Below, piece after piece: positions 59,688 to 63,707 of a stretch of 63,707 nt of DNA. Each line of letters opens with the position of its first letter. Positions within the stretch are counted from its first letter, which is position 1. Under the pieces are notes generated by a model, which saw only the letters and a program-made list of their open reading frames with translations, did not search any database and had not been told where the DNA came from. The translations under genes and the position numbers were made by a program. The DNA lies in NCBI GenBank assembly GCA_045631485.1, contig JAZQUU010000023.1, forward strand, positions 1 to 63,707. The letters are read 5' to 3'. This stretch comes from SIG452 sp045631485 (GTDB taxonomy: Bacteria > Bacillota > Clostridia > UMGS1840).

Positions 59688-62600
59688 ATGAAGAAGTTAT
59701 TAAGCCTTCTTCTCGCGCTGACCCTCGTGGTTAGTATGTTGTCTGCGTTTACCGTATCTGCAGCTGTGAATACTACTGTGTTCTACAATGCATTGACTAA
59801 CGAAGCAATCACATCACTTGACGGTGTAGACAGCATTTATGCAACCACAACCTTCACAGGTCGTTATGAAGACAACGCATCTGTTATCGCAAACCATTAT
59901 GATGAAAGCGGTAAACTGACCAAAGTTGAATTCATCACCCCTGTAGACTCTACCATCGGAGCAAGTGTTACTTACACTACTCCCACAATTTCGGTTACCG
60001 ATACCGAAATTTTAAAAATCTTCGCATGGACAGGAGTGGAAACCATTAAACCTCTCCTGAAGTTCCCCGGCGTAATCAGCAAAACCGTTGATTTACCCAC
60101 TGCAACCGTAACCGAGTTGGATGTGGCAGAAATCACCGAAGTTCCGCTGACTTTCGCAATGAACTTTAAAGCAGACCCCGTAACCAAAGCTCAGCTGTTA
60201 GCTTATGGCAACTGGTATGCAGATTTCGAATTAAAGGTGAACAAAGACGTTACCTTCAATTTAGACGGTACCAAAGACGGTTACTTGGCAGGTCAGTATG
60301 ATTCCTGGAGCCCGGCTTGGGTAACTGTTCCGAAAATGGACGTTACTTTAGCAGCAAACACCCCCTTAAAGATTATGGAAACTGCTTCCGAACTGTATGG
60401 TAAACCCGGTGTTGGTGCACTCGGTCTGAAGTATACCTGTCAGGAAGTGTTCGACAGAGTAAAAGATTTCGATTGCGGTGTATTCTTCTCCGAAGAATTC
60501 TTAGCAGCAAATCCTGATCTCTATGTAACCTTAGAATTAAGAATCTACAACCCCTTAAACGAAGCAGAATCTTACTTAATCGGTGAAACCTACGAATTCG
60601 GAAAAATTCCTGGAACTCCGGACCCCGTGGATATCACCAATGCTCCTTATGCAGGTGTATATGCGGTAACCACCGATAAAGCGGTTACTGTAACCAACGA
60701 AACCGCTCATACTGTTACCTTAGCAGCAGGTGAAACCAAATATTTCTACCTGATTAAAGGTAACAACAATATTACCGTATCTGACGCTTCTGCAAACGTA
60801 ACCTTCACCAAATTAGAAGGCAACGGCATGGAATATATATCCGAAGTTGCAGTAGCAACCGTTCCGCTGACCAATTCCAGCTCTTCTGATGCCTATGCAA
60901 GTGCAACCTTTATTTCTGCAGATGGTAATCATAATGTAGGTTCTACCTACTTAATCCTGGATACCGGCGTTACTGCTCAATTTACTCTGAATGCTCCTGC
61001 TGCCGGTCTTTACTATATGCAGGTTCAGATGAACGATAATAACAAAAACAAACTGTATGTAGAAACCGATACCGGTTACTATGGTACTCTCCAGCAGACT
61101 ACCTGGGGATGGGCTACCTTTGAAGACGGCTCCTCTGACCTGGTAATGGTATACTGCAGAGAAGGGGTTAACACCATTACCGTGAAAAACGAAGGTACTA
61201 CCCCCACTACCATTGGTTTGGCTAAATTGAAAAAATCAGCTGAATTAAATGACGCAGTGAAATTCCCGCAGTACGTTCCTCAGCTGAACTATGAAAGCTG
61301 TAAAGTAGTTGCTTACGTAGCAAGTGAAGAACCGGAAGTAACTCCTACTCCCGTTCCCACCGAAACTCCTGTTCCCACTCCCGAACCGACTCCGGAACCC
61401 ACTCCCGAAGTAACTCCGGACGTTCCCGCAGTGGAAAGCGTGGATTACACCAATGCTCCTTATGCAGGTGTATATCAGGTAACTTCTGATAAAGCTGTTA
61501 CCATCACTAACGAAACCGGTCACACCGCTACTTTAGCAGCTGGTGTACCCGCATACTTCTACCTGATTAAAGGTAACAACAATATCGCAGGTATCGACGG
61601 TGCAACCTTAACCATTACCGCAATTGCAGGTAACGGTATGGGTTACATCGGTGAAGTAAATCCGGGCACCGCACCGATTACCAGTGTACACACTTATATG
61701 GGTCCCGCTGCTGAAGGTACTCACATTGGTGATTACTATGTAGGTTCTGAAAACGGTGCTTGTAACAAAGGTACCGACTATGTAATCATTCCTGCAGGTA
61801 CCACTGCAGTGTTTGAAGTAACTCCTGTAAATGGAGCAGGTATCTACTATTTGAACCTCCAGCTGAACGATACCTTCAAAAACAATGTAACCGTGGAAAC
61901 CGATACCGGTCATTACGGTTCTATCGGCCAGTATCAGTGGGGTTGGAACTACCTGGTTGCACAGGGCGGTTCCGATATTGAAAACGTATACATCAGAAAT
62001 GGCGTAAACACCATTAAAGTTACCAACAACGGTCCTGACTATGCAACCTTAGGAGGTATTCGTCTTTCTAAACTGAGTTCCTTAGTTGGCAACGCTTTAT
62101 ACGATCCCCATCAGATTACTGTAGCAAGCTGTAACGTAATTCCTTATGTTGCAGAAACTACCAAAGTAACTACTGAAGCATCTGTTCTGACTGCGAAAAA
62201 CGTAATTGCAGAAGTTCCTGCAGGCGTTTTATTAAGTGGTAATGAACTGAGCTTAACCACCACTGTTTTAGATGAATCTGAAAGTGGTGTGGAAGCAGGT
62301 GCAGATGAAACCTTATCTGCATTTGACGTGCACGTAGCAGGTGTTTCCGATGAAAACACCACTCCCATCATTGTTACCATCAATGAAGCAACCGATAAAG
62401 GTTACAACAAAGGTAACTTAAGCTTATTCCACGTGGAAGACGGCGTAGCTGTTCCTATGGAAGAAGTAGAAACCAAAGCAGACTTAGTAAAACATAATCA
62501 GTTTACTTACGATCCGGCAGATGGTACCATCTCTCTGGCGATGGCAAACTTCTCCGAAATCGCATTACTGGCTGATACCACCAAAGTATGGAATGGTGAA

Positions 62601-63707
62601 TACGACTATTCTTGGTATAACACCACCGATACCTACTTTGAAATTGCAAACGCTGACCAGATGGCAGGTTTCTCTGCAATCGTTGGTGGTATGAACGGTC
62701 AGACCGAAGATACTTTCTTAGGCAAAACCGTAAAACTGATTGCTGACCTGGACTTCGGCGGCGTAGCTGTTGCTGAACCCAACGATCAGCCTGGCAAAGT
62801 GTTCTATCCTGTTGGTTACTACAACAACGAAGGTAACTACGAATGGACCGAAACCGCTATCACCAGTGGCTTCAAACCCTTTGAAGGTACTTTTGACGGT
62901 AACGGCCACACCATTGCAAACATTTTCCAGACCACCTGGATTATGAAAGGTGACAACGAATACTACGCAGCAAGCGAACAGCGTTTCCGTGACGGTATGG
63001 GTATCTTCGGTAAAGTTTACGGCGGTACTATCAAAAACTTAACCGTTGATAACTTCATTTCTGTTGGTGAATACACCACCACCGGTGTTATCGCTGCATA
63101 TGCGGACAGCTGGAATGGCAGAAGCGCTACTTTTGAAAACATCGCTATCACCAACTGTAATCCTCAGGTTTACAACATCGGTAACGGCGGTATCGTTGGT
63201 AGCGGCGGCTGGTATTCCAGAAGTGATGCTACTATCGCAAATAAACCCATTATCTTTAAAAATATCACCGTAGACAACACCAACAAAATCTCCGCTCTGT
63301 GGGGTTCCTGGGGCGGTGCCTGCGCAGGTATTATGGGCAGATACTATCCCGATAGCAACTGTGGCGTAAAATTTGAAAACTGTCATGTTGCTGCACAGAT
63401 TGATGTTTATAACGACGTTTGCGGTAACTACCAGTACTACTGGTATCGTTACGCAGGTATGATGATCGGTACTGTTCAGGCAAGCACTACTGATGCAAAC
63501 GGTTACACCGTTCCTGATCTGACCGGTATCACCGCAAAAGATTGTACCGTTCACTTCGGTGATTGGAACAATTACTACTACTGTGAATTAGTTGATAACT
63601 CTTTAGCATCTTACACTCATGACCATCAGTTCAGCCGTCTGACTGAAGTAAAAGCAGTTAACGGTACTACCATTACCTATTTAGATGGTACCACCGGTAC
63701 TGTTCCC
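59688..63707 (+). CDS. Very large secreted surface protein (3' truncated)
   Basis: An open frame of 1340 codons from ATG 59688, with AAAGGAAGTG upstream, to the window edge without a stop; I read it codon by codon. It has a signal peptide (MKKLLSLLLALTLVVSMLSA), a beta-rich N-terminal domain, a ~240-residue module occurring twice (from about 60640 and 61440, each opening TNAPYAGVY and containing YFYLIKGNNNI), a Pro-Thr linker between them (TPVPTETPVPTPEPTPEPTP), and a GLUG-like region from about 62640 (GTFDGNGHTI, GIFGKVYGGTIKNL). Codons are strongly biased to ACC, GGT and AAC, as in ldh, suggesting high expression. A surface adhesin or S-layer-like role is inferred. Confidence 0.88.
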   Translation, partial: MKKLLSLLLALTLVVSMLSAFTVSAAVNTTVFYNALTNEAITSLDGVDSIYATTTFTGRYEDNASVIANHYDESGKLTKVEFITPVDSTIGASVTYTTPTISVTDTEILKIFAWTGVETIKPLLKFPGVISKTVDLPTATVTELDVAEITEVPLTFAMNFKADPVTKAQLLAYGNWYADFELKVNKDVTFNLDGTKDGYLAGQYDSWSPAWVTVPKMDVTLAANTPLKIMETASELYGKPGVGALGLKYTCQEVFDRVKDFDCGVFFSEEFLAANPDLYVTLELRIYNPLNEAESYLIGETYEFGKIPGTPDPVDITNAPYAGVYAVTTDKAVTVTNETAHTVTLAAGETKYFYLIKGNNNITVSDASANVTFTKLEGNGMEYISEVAVATVPLTNSSSSDAYASATFISADGNHNVGSTYLILDTGVTAQFTLNAPAAGLYYMQVQMNDNNKNKLYVETDTGYYGTLQQTTWGWATFEDGSSDLVMVYCREGVNTITVKNEGTTPTTIGLAKLKKSAELNDAVKFPQYVPQLNYESCKVVAYVASEEPEVTPTPVPTETPVPTPEPTPEPTPEVTPDVPAVESVDYTNAPYAGVYQVTSDKAVTITNETGHTATLAAGVPAYFYLIKGNNNIAGIDGATLTITAIAGNGMGYIGEVNPGTAPITSVHTYMGPAAEGTHIGDYYVGSENGACNKGTDYVIIPAGTTAVFEVTPVNGAGIYYLNLQLNDTFKNNVTVETDTGHYGSIGQYQWGWNYLVAQGGSDIENVYIRNGVNTIKVTNNGPDYATLGGIRLSKLSSLVGNALYDPHQITVASCNVIPYVAETTKVTTEASVLTAKNVIAEVPAGVLLSGNELSLTTTVLDESESGVEAGADETLSAFDVHVAGVSDENTTPIIVTINEATDKGYNKGNLSLFHVEDGVAVPMEEVETKADLVKHNQFTYDPADGTISLAMANFSEIALLADTTKVWNGEYDYSWYNTTDTYFEIANADQMAGFSAIVGGMNGQTEDTFLGKTVKLIADLDFGGVAVAEPNDQPGKVFYPVGYYNNEGNYEWTETAITSGFKPFEGTFDGNGHTIANIFQTTWIMKGDNEYYAASEQRFRDGMGIFGKVYGGTIKNLTVDNFISVGEYTTTGVIAAYADSWNGRSATFENIAITNCNPQVYNIGNGGIVGSGGWYSRSDATIANKPIIFKNITVDNTNKISALWGSWGGACAGIMGRYYPDSNCGVKFENCHVAAQIDVYNDVCGNYQYYWYRYAGMMIGTVQASTTDANGYTVPDLTGITAKDCTVHFGDWNNYYYCELVDNSLASYTHDHQFSRLTEVKAVNGTTITYLDGTTGTVP

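Noticed and set aside
59972..63554. Minus-strand frames inside the right-edge secreted gene
   Set aside because: They arise from biased codons of the plus-strand frame; the plus frame has signal peptide, ribosome binding site and promoter.

Overview
The window looks like a chromosomal segment of a spore-former-type Clostridia (Bacillota). The support is a Firmicutes-style dcw cluster (mraZ to ftsZ with divIB, a DUF881 gene and small basic protein), a SpoIIM-like protein, a SpoVD/PBP2-type transpeptidase with PASTA domains, a MurE with the meso-diaminopimelate motif DNPR, a class A RNase P RNA, many TTGACA-N17-TATAAT promoters and strong AGGAGG ribosome binding sites. Dockerin, cohesin-like, BspA-type leucine-rich-repeat and GLUG-like secreted proteins suggest a host- or fibre-associated anaerobe. 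No phage, insertion sequence or CRISPR array was seen.

Layout. 1-2336: a left-truncated cohesin-like/dockerin protein and a secreted partner. 2505-4435 (minus): metallophosphoesterase, Nif3-like protein, SpoIIM-like protein. 4627-5574: lactate/malate dehydrogenase. 5641-11269 (minus): one long operon reading Cof-type HAD phosphatase, hflX, yigZ, MTA/SAH deaminase, azlC, azlD, a DtxR/MntR regulator and a small membrane protein. 11532-11783: a DUF6514-like gene. 11835-26693 (minus): the cell-wall and division cluster mraZ-rsmH-ftsL-PBP-murE-murF-mraY-ftsW-murG-murA-divIB-DUF881-sbp-ftsZ. It lacks murD, murC, murB and ftsA. A MraZ-type operator lies at its head and ftsZ has its own promoter.

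27159-36410: a valine tRNA, a 1406-residue BspA-like protein, a DEAD-box helicase, a secondary-alcohol dehydrogenase, a CAT-anticodon tRNA and malQ. 36429-41473: a LysR regulator divergent from a CofE-like ligase, a structured palindromic repeat, then two short units (an oxidoreductase; a DUF3048 lipoprotein plus DUF1294 protein) that share a near-identical hairpin/promoter module. 41515-46814: a membrane mannosyltransferase (minus) and a five-gene operon (ApgM-like enzyme, PsiE-like, YitT, SDR, YhcH). 46861-47199: rnpB. 47251-49204 (minus): two tiny tandem cysteine-rich membrane proteins that fall below usual gene-length cutoffs, an anti-sigma factor and its ECF sigma factor, followed upstream by radA.

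50894-59381: a family 2 glycosyltransferase, nifS-nifU, a G5/3D-domain cell-wall protein, a zinc-ribbon protein, a ferredoxin-ASKHA (RACo-like) activator divergent from an amidohydrolase, and a glycerate kinase. 59688 to the right edge: an uninterrupted 1340-codon secreted protein gene that continues beyond the window.

Genes are compactly packed. Most convergent pairs share one bidirectional hairpin terminator. The best leads for new biology are the tandem cysteine-rich microproteins, the palindromic element at 38646-38807, the duplicated hairpin/promoter module, the CofE-like/LysR locus and the large secreted proteins at both edges.
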